Shown here piece after piece: positions 34,915 to 43,727 of a stretch of DNA of 64,000 nt; the stretch's first letter is position 1; each line of letters opens with the position of its first letter. Under the pieces are notes generated by a model. The model ran no database searches. It was not told the DNA's origin and worked only from the letters and a program-made list of their open reading frames with translations. The stretch is taken from NCBI GenBank assembly GCA_050633285.1, contig JBOEGG010000001.1, positions 682,001 through 746,000 of the forward strand, read 5' to 3'. The position numbers and the translations under genes are program-made. This DNA comes from UBA1672 sp050633285. GTDB lineage: Bacteria > Pseudomonadota > Alphaproteobacteria > Micavibrionales > Micavibrionaceae.

Positions 34915-35355
34915 ATGAGCCAGATAAATATTATAAAACTTGTTGTTGGTGTGTCTGATTTGCAGGAATTCTATGAATGGCAGCAACGTGAAATATTCGA
35001 TTATCACGGAACACCTGCTGCGCCGTGTTGGACACGATATAAACCAAAATCCGCAGACGATATCTTAGAAAAGGGCGGGTCAATATACCGCGTGATAAAA
35101 AATCGTATTCAATGCCGCCATAAAATTTTAGGCTTTGAAATGGTTGAAACAGACCATAAAGGTACGATGTGTATGATCGTCCAGGATGCACAGATGATCG
35201 AAACTGTGCATATGCCACGCCGCGCTTTTCAGGGGTGGCGGTACCTAAAGCCCGGAGATATTCCCGAAGATAAGGGCATCTATGCTGATGGCGGTAAAGA
35301 TGAAGTGATACCGGATGACTTGGCGCAAGAATTAAAAGATGCAGGCATCTTATAA
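34915..35355 (+). CDS. DUF1489 family protein
   Basis: A 146-residue soluble protein of an alphaproteobacterial family with no known function. Family-like motifs include IIKLVVGVSDL at the start, TRYKPKSADDILEKGGSIYRVIKN in the centre and MPRRAFQGWRYL near the end. The length is typical. The only visible neighbours that could be related are the divergent DUF167 gene and the rhodanese pair downstream. The ATG at 34915 is the natural start. Confidence 0.85.
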   Translation: MSQINIIKLVVGVSDLQEFYEWQQREIFDYHGTPAAPCWTRYKPKSADDILEKGGSIYRVIKNRIQCRHKILGFEMVETDHKGTMCMIVQDAQMIETVHMPRRAFQGWRYLKPGDIPEDKGIYADGGKDEVIPDDLAQELKDAGIL

Positions 35356-35480
35356 TACGGCCATTGATCTGGCTTAGAAGAGTAGAAAGATCGTCACATA
35401 AAATATTGTTTCATTGTGTAACTCGATCAGAACTTATAGCGAATAAGTGCTGTAATGTTTTATATAAAAGGAGAGAGTAT

Positions 35481-35888
35481 ATGTTGAAAACAATACATGC
35501 ATTCATATTGACGTTGGTTTTTATACCCGCTTTGGCGATTGCAGGAGCGAACATCTATACAGAAATTAATGCTGATCAGCTTGTTGAAATGCAAAAAACT
35601 ACAAAAGGCTTGGTTGTTATTGATTCACGAGGCGGTAAGTGGTTTGACAATCGCTTAATTGAAGGTGCTGTGCAACTAAGTGCGGATAATACAGATGAAG
35701 CACATTTAGCAGAAATTGCGCCGGCAAAGGATACTCCTATTGTCTTTTATTGTAGTGATGTGAACTGTCCGGCTAGTAAAGCAGCAGCGCATCAAGCACA
35801 TGATGCAGGCTATACCAATTTGTATAAATACCCGGGTGGTATTGCTGATTGGGCAGAAAAAGGACTACCGATTGTAACTGTACAATAG
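35481..35888 (+). CDS. Exported single-domain rhodanese (copy 1)
   Basis: A 135-residue protein. A signal peptide (about 1-22, cleavage after ALAIAG or nearby) precedes a compact rhodanese domain. The catalytic-loop cysteine is in FYCSDVNCPAS, and there is a second Cys five residues on, so the pair may also be redox active. Rhodanese-domain proteins bind or transfer sulfane sulfur; the location here would be the periplasm. The ATG at 35481 has a strong AAAGGAGAGAG site, and the frame extends upstream without a convincing start. Copy 2 lies 67 bases downstream and shares a stretch of identical DNA. Confidence 0.85.
   Translation: MLKTIHAFILTLVFIPALAIAGANIYTEINADQLVEMQKTTKGLVVIDSRGGKWFDNRLIEGAVQLSADNTDEAHLAEIAPAKDTPIVFYCSDVNCPASKAAAHQAHDAGYTNLYKYPGGIADWAEKGLPIVTVQ
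35817..35852 (+). repeat. 36-base exact repeat, copy 1
   Basis: This segment within rhodanese copy 1 is identical to 36295-36330 in copy 2. It encodes the C-terminal NLYKYPGGIADW region. The repeats lie 478 bases apart. Confidence 0.85.
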
Positions 35889-35901
35889 TCATTTAAAAGT
35901 G

Positions 35902-35935
35902 AGCAGACATCGCGCCTGTGGTGTCTGCTTTTTTC
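35902..35935 (+). terminator. Terminator between the two rhodanese genes
   Basis: An 8-bp stem (35902-35909 with 35922-35929) with a 12-base loop is followed by six T. It lies 13 bases after copy 1, so copy 2 may need its own promoter or readthrough. Confidence 0.75.
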
Positions 35936-35955
35936 ATTAATTACAGAGGTTTGCC

Positions 35956-36360
35956 ATGAAAATAATTGCTTATACTGCCTTAATGGCTCTTGTAATGATG
36001 CCGTATATCGTTTTGGCAGCTGACACGAAAATTTATACCGACATTTCTGCTGAAGAATTGGTCGAGTTACAACACAACATGCCTACTCTTGTCATTTTAG
36101 ATGTACGGGGGGAGGAGCAAATTGCAGATGGTATGATTAAAGGTGCAATTAATTTACCAGTTTATCATTTCAAAGCCGACACTCTTAAAAATACTGTGCC
36201 AACGCTAGAGTCACCAATAGTTCTTTACTGCAATGATATCTATTGCAGTGCAAGTGCCTTGGCTGCAAGCAAGGCTTATAAGCTCGGCTATACTAATTTG
36301 TATAAATACCCGGGTGGTATTGCTGATTGGAAAGAAAAGAATCTTCCACTTAATCCGTAA
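35956..36360 (+). CDS. Exported single-domain rhodanese (copy 2)
   Basis: A 134-residue tandem paralogue of the previous rhodanese. A signal peptide (about 1-22, ending VLAADT) precedes the domain, and the active-site cysteine is in LYCNDIYCSAS with the same C-x5-C spacing as copy 1. The two proteins differ over much of their length but share an identical 14-residue C-terminal stretch (YTNLYKYPGGIADW). An ACAGAGG site precedes the ATG. Convergent with nadC, with 11 bases between stops. Confidence 0.85.
   Translation: MKIIAYTALMALVMMPYIVLAADTKIYTDISAEELVELQHNMPTLVILDVRGEEQIADGMIKGAINLPVYHFKADTLKNTVPTLESPIVLYCNDIYCSASALAASKAYKLGYTNLYKYPGGIADWKEKNLPLNP
36295..36330 (+). repeat. 36-base exact repeat, copy 2
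   Basis: Identical to 35817-35852 in the neighbouring paralogue; see that entry. Confidence 0.85.
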
Positions 36361-36371
36361 TATGGGGGCTA

Positions 36372-37214
36372 TTACTCAATATCGAGCCCGATATCAAGCG
36401 CAGGAGCAGAGTGCGTCAGTGCGCCAACTGAGATATAATCAACACCTGTTTCTGCGATGTCCGCAACACTAAGTAATGTTACACCGCCCGAAGCCTCTGT
36501 GATCATTTGTCCGTTCACACGTGTTACAGCTTCTTTGAGATCAGGTAGAGCAAAATTGTCAAACATCACGATATCGGCTTTACCATTGGATAAGACCTCT
36601 GAAAGCTGGTCGAGCGTATCAACCTCAATTTCGATTTTTGCAGTATGCCCTGCGTTAGCCTTGGCTTGATTAAGAACTGCGTCAATGCCGCCCGCAATGG
36701 CGATGTGATTATCTTTAATCAATATAGAATCATCCAGACCAAAACGGTGATTATACCCGCCGCCTGCACGCACGGCATATTTCTGCACCGCACGTAAACC
36801 TGCAAATGTCTTGCGCGTATCGGTAATTTTTGCATTTGTCCCCTGAACGGCAAGAACATATCGGCGTGTTAATGTCGCAATGCCTGACATATGAATCATG
36901 AAGTTTAACGCACAACGTTCCGCCGTTAATAGCGCAGATGCAGGCCCCTGAACAACGGCAATCTCTGCGCCGGCTTCCAACGTATCACCGTCTTGCGCAT
37001 AGATTTCAAACTGAAAATCGGGATCAACATGTGAAAAACTGGAAAGAGCAAGGATAAGCCCCGCCAAAACGCCTTCTTCTCTCGCGCGAAAAACGGCGCG
37101 CACTTCGGCAGATGCAGGGATCACGCTCTGGCTTGTAATGTCAACGCCGTGGCCTAAATCTTCTTTTAGTGCCATGCGAACAAGGTCTTCGATTAATGGG
37201 GAGGGTAATTGCAT
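36372..37214 (-). CDS. nadC: Nicotinate-nucleotide pyrophosphorylase
   Basis: A 280-residue enzyme that converts quinolinate and PRPP to nicotinate mononucleotide in de novo NAD synthesis. Motifs include the EDLGHGVDITSQS start region, TRKTFAGLRAVQKYAVRAGGGYNHRFGL, KIEIEVDTLDQL and the TEASGGV loop near the C-terminus. Length is normal. It lies 36 bases after nadA on the same strand. nadB is not between them or elsewhere in this window. Confidence 0.96.
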   Translation of the reverse strand: MQLPSPLIEDLVRMALKEDLGHGVDITSQSVIPASAEVRAVFRAREEGVLAGLILALSSFSHVDPDFQFEIYAQDGDTLEAGAEIAVVQGPASALLTAERCALNFMIHMSGIATLTRRYVLAVQGTNAKITDTRKTFAGLRAVQKYAVRAGGGYNHRFGLDDSILIKDNHIAIAGGIDAVLNQAKANAGHTAKIEIEVDTLDQLSEVLSNGKADIVMFDNFALPDLKEAVTRVNGQMITEASGGVTLLSVADIAETGVDYISVGALTHSAPALDIGLDIE

Positions 37215-37250
37215 CGTATTAACTCAATTCTATTGATATTAAGAGTGTTT

Positions 37251-38402
37251 TCACGCCGCTATCTCTGGTGATCGCGCCTTTGCTTTTCTAGCCGCCGCAT
37301 GCGTCATAAGCTCTTTCATCTTTTCAAGAGGTACGCGTGCGCCTTCTAATATCTCTTCCGGTATAATAATTTCATGTTGTTCTTGGATAAGAGAGTCATA
37401 CACATTGCGTAAATTAATTTGCTTCATATGTGGGCAACCTTTACATGAAGAGCTTACAATTTGTGCCTCCGGATAAGCCATTGCAATCTGATACCCTTGC
37501 GCACAATCCGTAATCATCGCCAAAACTTTTGGCTTATGCTGCGCGACATAATCGGCCATTTGCCCTGTTGATCCACTAAAATCAGAAACCTCGATAACTT
37601 CGGGTTTACATTCCGGGTGTGCCAAAATCACAATGCCCGGGTGTGTGATACGTAAAGTTTCAATTTCTTCACGGTCATAGCGTTCATGAACTTCGCATGA
37701 TCCGGGGTGAATAATGACTTCAATTTTACGATCCAGTTCACCACGTTCATACATGCCATCTAGTGTAACTTGCGTATTACGCGCCAAAAATTGATCTGGT
37801 GAAAGAATAACTTTATCAGTTTTCCATTCTCGCGTGATCTCTATCGCGATATCGACAATATTGGCTGATGTACAAAGACTGTCTGATTTTGCGCGAACAT
37901 CAACATATGTATTCGCGTAATTTACGACCGGAATACCGGGGTGGGTAATACGCATCAGATCAACATCTGCCGGCTCAATAGAAGAGGCAAGCGAACATCC
38001 TGCGTCCATACTTGGCTGTAAAACTTTCTTTTCCGGGTTTAATGTTTTTGCTGTTTCGGCCATAAATTTAACACCGGCATTCACAATGATCGATCTGTCA
38101 TTAAACCTATCACTCGCCGCGGCCTCACCCATTTTTAGAGAGTCCCCAAGGAAATCACAGACAAAGGATACATAAGGGTGCATATAATTATGCCCTATTA
38201 CAGTGGCATTTTTCTGCTTTTTGAGCTGTTCAATGGCGTAGATATACGGACCGGCACGATCAGCTTCCCATTTCTCACGTGTGAGGAACGGGTCCGCAAT
38301 TATGGCCTTCTCAAAGTAATGGTCCGTCTCGGCGCGGACACACGGATCACTTGGCTCTAAGCCTTCTAATATGTCCGTAGACGCATGTTTCTGCGTGCTC
38401 AT
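37251..38402 (-). CDS. nadA: Quinolinate synthase
   Basis: A 383-residue iron-sulfur enzyme that condenses iminoaspartate with dihydroxyacetone phosphate to make quinolinate. The motif VIGHNYM at about 68-74 and C136 (MDAGCSLAS) are visible, and the SSSCKGCPHMKQI motif near the C-terminus supplies a further cluster cysteine. It is slightly longer at the N-terminus than the shortest NadA proteins. It needs L-aspartate oxidase (NadB) or another source of iminoaspartate, which is not encoded here. Probably an operon with nadC. Confidence 0.96.
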   Translation of the reverse strand: MSTQKHASTDILEGLEPSDPCVRAETDHYFEKAIIADPFLTREKWEADRAGPYIYAIEQLKKQKNATVIGHNYMHPYVSFVCDFLGDSLKMGEAAASDRFNDRSIIVNAGVKFMAETAKTLNPEKKVLQPSMDAGCSLASSIEPADVDLMRITHPGIPVVNYANTYVDVRAKSDSLCTSANIVDIAIEITREWKTDKVILSPDQFLARNTQVTLDGMYERGELDRKIEVIIHPGSCEVHERYDREEIETLRITHPGIVILAHPECKPEVIEVSDFSGSTGQMADYVAQHKPKVLAMITDCAQGYQIAMAYPEAQIVSSSCKGCPHMKQINLRNVYDSLIQEQHEIIIPEEILEGARVPLEKMKELMTHAAARKAKARSPEIAA

Positions 38403-38473
38403 TTTTTTTCAACCCTTCACAGGTAGTGAATAAAGAAGCTATATTCCATATCCACAAGGGTAAGGTCAAGACA

Positions 38474-39796
38474 ATGACGGATTTATTTGAAGAAAATTCT
38501 TCTAAAGAAGATGAAAATAGGAATCAAAGCCGTCCTATGGCTGATTTGTTGCGTCCCAAGGCACTGGATGAGGTGGTCGGGCAGGCTCATTTATTGGCAA
38601 ATGATGGTGCACTACGTCGTATGATAGAGGGCGGCGCACTTAGTTCATTGATTCTATGGGGCCCCCCGGGATGTGGAAAAACCACAATTGCCCGTATTTT
38701 GGCGCAGCATAGCGACCTACACTTTCAACAAATATCGGCCATTTTTTCAGGTGTTGCGGATTTGCGGAAAGTTTTTGAGGGTGCAAAAATTAGAAAACAA
38801 AACGGGCAGGGCACACTTCTATTCGTGGATGAAATACACCGTTTTAACAAGTCGCAACAAGATGCTTTCCTTCCTGTAATGGAGGATGGCACAATCACAT
38901 TAATCGGTGCAACAACTGAAAACCCGTCTTTTGAACTGAACGCCGCTGTATTAAGCCGTGCGCAAGTCTTTGTCCTGAAACGTTTGGATGATGAGGGCTT
39001 AGAGACGCTTTTAGAACGTGCGGAAGAACGAAAAGAGCATACCCTTCCTGTTGATGAGCAAGCACGTGAGCTTCTTAAAACGATGGCGGATGGTGATGGA
39101 CGTTATCTTTTATCTATGGTGGAGCAGATATACGCGCAAGTACGTAAAAATGAAGTCTTGAGCAGTGAAGCGTTACTTTCAATGTTACAACGCCGCGCAC
39201 CACTCTATGATAAGGGGGATGATACACATTTTAACCTCATCAGCTCTTTTCACAAATCTCTGCGTGCCTCTGATGTCGATGCCGCACTATATTGGATGGC
39301 AAGGATGTTACAGGGGGGAGAAAATCCGGAATATATCTTGCGCCGTATGACATGTGTTGCGTCTGAGGATGTTTCCATGGCTGATCCGCATGCTTTGCCA
39401 TTGGTAATCGCAGCTTGGCAAGCATATGAGCGCCTTGGCCTGCCTGAGGGAGAGCTTGCAATGGCGCAAGCCTGTGTGTATTTAGCGACCGCCCCTAAAT
39501 CCAACACAAGCTATATGGCGTTAAAAGCGGCAAAAGCCGCCGCCAGAGAAACGGCCTCATTGATGCCTCCCAAACATGCGATGAATGCCCCGACAAAATT
39601 GATGAAAGAGCAGGGGTATAATCTTGGCTATCAATATGATCATGATACGCCAGAGGGGTTCTCCGGGCAGAGTTACTTCCCGGATGATCTGCCACGTCGT
39701 AAATTTTATCAACCTGTCGAGCGCGGGTTTGAACGTGAAATTACAAAGCGTCTGGAATATTGGGATAAATTAAGAGAGCGTAAAGGGAGCGTTTAA
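38474..39796 (+). CDS. rarA: Replication-associated recombination protein RarA (MgsA)
   Basis: About 440 residues, an AAA+ ATPase related to clamp loaders that acts at stalled replication forks. Walker A GPPGCGKTT is at about 63-71 and Walker B reads LLFVDEIHRFNKSQQD. The sensor region TTENPSFELN and the C-terminal tetramerisation domain (with the SMADPHALPLV and YLATAPKSN motifs) are typical. I chose the ATG at 38474 (GTAAGGTC site upstream), which gives the standard start. A GTG at 38426 would add 16 residues. Its 3' end overlaps that of the convergent EamA gene by four bases. Confidence 0.95.
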   Translation: MTDLFEENSSKEDENRNQSRPMADLLRPKALDEVVGQAHLLANDGALRRMIEGGALSSLILWGPPGCGKTTIARILAQHSDLHFQQISAIFSGVADLRKVFEGAKIRKQNGQGTLLFVDEIHRFNKSQQDAFLPVMEDGTITLIGATTENPSFELNAAVLSRAQVFVLKRLDDEGLETLLERAEERKEHTLPVDEQARELLKTMADGDGRYLLSMVEQIYAQVRKNEVLSSEALLSMLQRRAPLYDKGDDTHFNLISSFHKSLRASDVDAALYWMARMLQGGENPEYILRRMTCVASEDVSMADPHALPLVIAAWQAYERLGLPEGELAMAQACVYLATAPKSNTSYMALKAAKAAARETASLMPPKHAMNAPTKLMKEQGYNLGYQYDHDTPEGFSGQSYFPDDLPRRKFYQPVERGFEREITKRLEYWDKLRERKGSV

Positions 39797-40656
39797 TCAT
39801 TCTTACTAAGTGCAAGCATAATGCCACTGGCAATGATAATCATCGCTCCACCAAGCATCCAGATATCCGGAACATCGTCAAATACGAAATATCCCAAGGT
39901 TAGGGCAATGACCATTTGAATATAGTGTATCGGCGCAACAGTTGAATATGGCGCAATACGAAAACCATATGCAATGGCACTTAAACCCACCGTAACGCAA
40001 AATCCACCAAGTATAAAAAATAGCATATCGTGAAACGCAGGCAAGGTAAGTTGCGGTACAACAGTCGTACTTAATAATGCCACAACAATTAAACTAGGGT
40101 AAAAGGATAGGGAGTGAACACTCTCCTCATGATCCAATGGGCGTGCGAGCATACTTAAGACAATAATAAAAAACAGAGCGCCAAGCGCATATAACACTTC
40201 GATTTGAAGATCAGAAAATCCCGGACGAAATGCAACCAGAACGCCGCAAAACCCCAACGCAATAATCAGCCAGTTTTTCGCAGAAACCTTTTCTTTGTAA
40301 ATCGGAATGGCGACAATACTAATGATGAAAGGCGCCATGAATAAGATCGTATAAAGCATCGCAAGCGGAATACCTTTGAGCGCACTGACAACAAATAATG
40401 CAATCCCAAATGCCGATAGCCCGCGCCCGATATGTATATGGAATTTCTTTGTTTGAATAGTTTTCTTAAACCCACCTAGCAATGGTGAGAATAAAAGTCC
40501 TAAAATCAGGGATATATAATATATCCAAAAAATAACAATAAGAACATCGTAACGCATACCAAGCCATTTCGCACAAGCATCAGCGCAGGCAAAAGAAACA
40601 AAACCGCAAAGCGCGAAGAAAATTCCTTTTTGTGTGTTATTTAAAGTGCTTAACAT
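39793..40656 (-). CDS. EamA/DMT-family transporter
   Basis: A 287-residue membrane protein with ten predicted helices in two EamA repeats, the drug/metabolite transporter layout. Substrate cannot be told from sequence. An internal feature is a long conserved N-terminal repeat (FFALCGFVSFACADACAKWL). It is divergent from crcB (67 bases apart) and convergent with rarA, so probably monocistronic. Confidence 0.85.
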   Translation of the reverse strand: MLSTLNNTQKGIFFALCGFVSFACADACAKWLGMRYDVLIVIFWIYYISLILGLLFSPLLGGFKKTIQTKKFHIHIGRGLSAFGIALFVVSALKGIPLAMLYTILFMAPFIISIVAIPIYKEKVSAKNWLIIALGFCGVLVAFRPGFSDLQIEVLYALGALFFIIVLSMLARPLDHEESVHSLSFYPSLIVVALLSTTVVPQLTLPAFHDMLFFILGGFCVTVGLSAIAYGFRIAPYSTVAPIHYIQMVIALTLGYFVFDDVPDIWMLGGAMIIIASGIMLALSKND

Positions 40657-40723
40657 GTGTGAGTGAATGTCCTAGTGTGGGTCGGTACTATTCCAAAGGT
40701 AAGTAGTATTCTATGAGGTTTAT

Positions 40724-41107
40724 ATGATTAGCACAATAGCAGTTATCGGAATTGGAGGCGCATTAGGCGCGCTAACACGCTATGGCGTTAATTTGGGTGC
40801 GGTGCATGTCTTGGGACATGGATTTCCTTGGGGAACATTGATTGTAAATATCCTCGGTTCTTTTTTAATGGGGATATTGATTGCAAAGTTCGCGCAAATG
40901 GGGCACATATCAGGCGAGCTCAGGCATTTATGCGCAACTGGTTTCTTAGGCGCGTTTACAACCTTCTCTACATTCTCTCTTGATTTCGTTACATTATGGG
41001 AGAGGGGAGAGTTTGTACAGGCGGGTGGTTATATGGCCGTATCCGTTGTGCTCTCTATTTTAGCACTATTTCTGGCTCTTTGGATTATGAGAGGATTAGC
41101 ATCATGA
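40724..41107 (+). CDS. crcB: Fluoride channel CrcB (Fluc)
   Basis: A 127-residue four-helix membrane protein that forms a dual-topology dimeric fluoride exporter. Motifs GGALGALTRYGVN, NILGSFLMG and the phenylalanine-containing TGFLGAFTTFSTFSLD are intact. A fluoride riboswitch was looked for upstream and not seen. The stop overlaps the start of the pseudouridine synthase gene (ATGA), so the two are translationally coupled. Confidence 0.94.
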   Translation: MISTIAVIGIGGALGALTRYGVNLGAVHVLGHGFPWGTLIVNILGSFLMGILIAKFAQMGHISGELRHLCATGFLGAFTTFSTFSLDFVTLWERGEFVQAGGYMAVSVVLSILALFLALWIMRGLAS

Positions 41108-42114
41108 GCGTCTTACGCTTTATTACGGTAAAACAGGACGATGACGGGCAACGCCTTGATCGTTGGATTAAACGCTATGTGCCGGAAATGCCATACGTAC
41201 TTGCACAAAAGCTCATGCGTAAGGGGCAAATCCGCGTTGATGGAAAACGCGTAAAACCTGAAACGCGTATTAATGGCGGGCAAGAGGTTAAGATACCTCC
41301 ATTTGCTTCAGGTAATAGAGACAGATCAAATGATAGAAAGAAAATGACAGAAGAAGACATTCTGTTTATGCGCTCTCTTGTCATTTATGAAGATGAGGAT
41401 GTCATCGCTTTGAACAAGCCCCCCGGGCTGGCAACACAAGGCGGCACGAATACGAAACGCCATATTGATGGCCTTTTGGATGTGTTTAAGGACAAAGAGG
41501 GTGTGAAGCCGCGCCTTGTTCATCGCCTTGATAAAGATACCAGCGGTGTTTTGTTATTGGCACGAAGCGCAAAAGTTGCACGTGAATTGGGCTTTTCATT
41601 CAAAGGGCGCGATGTTCGTAAAATATACTGGGCTGTCGTCACCCCAACTCCCGAAGCATATGAAGGTACAATCAAAGCGCCATTGCTGAAATCCGAAGGT
41701 GATTATGAGAAAATGATCATTGATGAAGAAAACGGTAAGTTTGCACTAACTGAGTATAGTGTCCTTGAAAATGCCGGACGCGAAGCTGCCTTTGTTGCTT
41801 TTTGGCCACGAACCGGACGGACACACCAAATTCGTGTTCATGCGGCGCAGGGCATGGGCTGTTCTATTCTGGGGGATGGAAAGTATAGAGCGTTTAAAGA
41901 TGAAGAGAGCAAACGTATTGATGCCGACCTTGCCGGTATGGGCTTGGCAAAACGACTACACCTTCACGCGCGTCGCGTTATCCTACCTCACCCGATGAAG
42001 CGCGGACAAACATTGGACATCACCGCACCTCTTGCTGCAGATCTTGTAAAAAGTTGGAAAAGCTTTGGCTTTAATCATAAAAATAAAGAGGATCCGTTTG
42101 CCGAACTTGATTGA
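41104..42114 (+). CDS. rluC: RluC/RluD-family 23S rRNA pseudouridine synthase
   Basis: About 336 residues. An N-terminal S4 RNA-binding domain (about 15-75; LDRWIKRYVP, then LMRKGQIRVDGKRVKP) precedes the catalytic domain, with the active-site Asp in HRLDKDTSGVLLLAR. Further motifs are FWPRTGRTHQIRVHAA and LHLHARRVILPHP. It isomerises uridines in the large ribosomal RNA. I chose the ATG at 41104, which overlaps the crcB stop; the frame opens further upstream inside crcB without a good start. RluC is the best match, but RluD specificity is not excluded. Confidence 0.9.
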   Translation: MSVLRFITVKQDDDGQRLDRWIKRYVPEMPYVLAQKLMRKGQIRVDGKRVKPETRINGGQEVKIPPFASGNRDRSNDRKKMTEEDILFMRSLVIYEDEDVIALNKPPGLATQGGTNTKRHIDGLLDVFKDKEGVKPRLVHRLDKDTSGVLLLARSAKVARELGFSFKGRDVRKIYWAVVTPTPEAYEGTIKAPLLKSEGDYEKMIIDEENGKFALTEYSVLENAGREAAFVAFWPRTGRTHQIRVHAAQGMGCSILGDGKYRAFKDEESKRIDADLAGMGLAKRLHLHARRVILPHPMKRGQTLDITAPLAADLVKSWKSFGFNHKNKEDPFAELD

Positions 42115-42167
42115 TGTGATGTTGCCTTTATAATGCAAAAGAATAGCTGAATGAAAGAGAATAACCG

Positions 42168-43727
42168 ATGAGTGAAGAGTCATATTTGCTTGATAAAAAA
42201 GAAATAAACTGGGGAGGCCGGTTCTTAAAACTTACATTTTTTATTTCTGCATTCTTTCTTATTATGGCGATTGTGTTGTTTAATATGGGGGGAGCAAATG
42301 ACTCTTTGAAAGGGCATGTTGAAGGCTATCTCAGTCAGAGTTTTGGTGGCCGTCCTGCCAAGGTTGGCACTCTTAGAAATATGAGCTTTTTCCCAAGAGT
42401 AGGTATTGATGTCGAAGATGTTAGCGTGTTAGCGCGTAACGAAGGCGGGTATCCTGTTATTCAAATGGGGCATGTTCAAGTATATATGCGGTTTTGGAAC
42501 GTCGCAACGCGCAGGCCACGGTTTTCCAATCTTTATGTAGAGAACTTAAAAGTTTTAAAGGGGCTTCTTTTCCCAAGAGAGTTTGTAGTTGAAAAAATAT
42601 ATGTCGATCATGATATTGAAAACGGTACCGCAAAGCTAAGAGCTAATGGCCTGTTGGATATTCACCCTTGGACGGCACAAAGTGATATAGATGTGTATGG
42701 CGGAAAAGGGAAATACGAATATGCCTTATCCGGTAGATTTCCTGTTTCTGTAGATGTCGCAGATATACATTTTGATGCTGTGATCGTTAATCATGAAGAT
42801 GATTATTTTAAGGTAGAGAATTTCACGCTTGCGAATGATGGTATATCCATAAAGGGCGATATGGTTCTATTCGCTTTGGCACGGCATATGATGAAGGTTA
42901 AGGCCGATATAAAACTACCATCAGAAAATTCCGAATTAAGCGCAGAGCTGGTGTTAGATTTAACAAAACCAATAGCTCAATATTCCGGAAGTATATCTTC
43001 TAAAGAACTTAATATAAATGATGTTTCAGGTGAGTCTCAAATCCTGTCATTGTTAAATAGGGTCTATGAAATTTTTGGATACGCAGACCTGTCACAAAGC
43101 GGGGATCTGTTCAAAGATGTTGTCCTTCATGGAGGGAAATCTCTGGACCTGACATTTGATTTGAAAAATGTTCAGATGTCGGATGAGCAGAAAAATGACT
43201 TACGCTTTATCATTAAGAAAGAAGGCGGAATGGTCAAATTGGGGCCGATCGTAAATGATAAGATGCGCGTTCCTCCTATCTTCATGATTGCAGATAAGTA
43301 TAAGGATGGAGCGTACGACCTTATCGTACAAGATGGAAAGTTTGATGCTACTTTTGCGGCACGTTGGATGCCGTATCTTCCCATATCATTTATAAAGGCA
43401 CAAAATCTTGATATAACATGCGCAACTGGACGTTTTACTGTTGGGCATAATGCTTTGGCTTTTGACACGTTCGATATGAAGACATCCGCGGGGAATATAT
43501 CTATATCCAATCAAGACGTTAAAGACGCGGCGTTGACCAATATTAATCTAAAGTATGGTCGTACTGTGAAAGAGAGTGTGAAAACAATCATACTTGATAA
43601 AAAATCCTACGACTTTGTACAGGCGAGCTTGCAACGTTCTACAGAACCTTCTGCATGTACACAATATGTAGAATTGGAAGAGCAAAAAGTACCCGCAATA
43701 GAAAAAGAACAACAGGCACAAGAATAA
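42168..43727 (+). CDS. AsmA-like membrane-anchored protein
   Basis: A 519-residue protein. A cytoplasmic stub precedes one membrane helix (about 22-43), then a large beta-rich periplasmic body in which AsmA-like signatures are visible (LRNMSFFPRVGIDVEDVSVLA near the start). The body shows repeated beta strands consistent with the bridge-like fold of AsmA/TamB-type proteins, thought to move lipids between membranes. A weak C-terminal Glu/Gln tail follows. Translation is coupled to the ATP12 gene (stop and start overlap by one base). The family call is moderate. Confidence 0.7.
   Translation: MSEESYLLDKKEINWGGRFLKLTFFISAFFLIMAIVLFNMGGANDSLKGHVEGYLSQSFGGRPAKVGTLRNMSFFPRVGIDVEDVSVLARNEGGYPVIQMGHVQVYMRFWNVATRRPRFSNLYVENLKVLKGLLFPREFVVEKIYVDHDIENGTAKLRANGLLDIHPWTAQSDIDVYGGKGKYEYALSGRFPVSVDVADIHFDAVIVNHEDDYFKVENFTLANDGISIKGDMVLFALARHMMKVKADIKLPSENSELSAELVLDLTKPIAQYSGSISSKELNINDVSGESQILSLLNRVYEIFGYADLSQSGDLFKDVVLHGGKSLDLTFDLKNVQMSDEQKNDLRFIIKKEGGMVKLGPIVNDKMRVPPIFMIADKYKDGAYDLIVQDGKFDATFAARWMPYLPISFIKAQNLDITCATGRFTVGHNALAFDTFDMKTSAGNISISNQDVKDAALTNINLKYGRTVKESVKTIILDKKSYDFVQASLQRSTEPSACTQYVELEEQKVPAIEKEQQAQE

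Noticed and set aside
35364..35480. Upstream extension of rhodanese copy 1
   Set aside because: The frame is open but adds a non-signal-like N-terminus; the ATG at 35481 has a strong ribosome binding site and begins a signal peptide.
40657..40723. Fluoride riboswitch upstream of crcB
   Set aside because: The intergenic stretch is short and lacks the conserved GGNGATGG and CCGCC-type segments.
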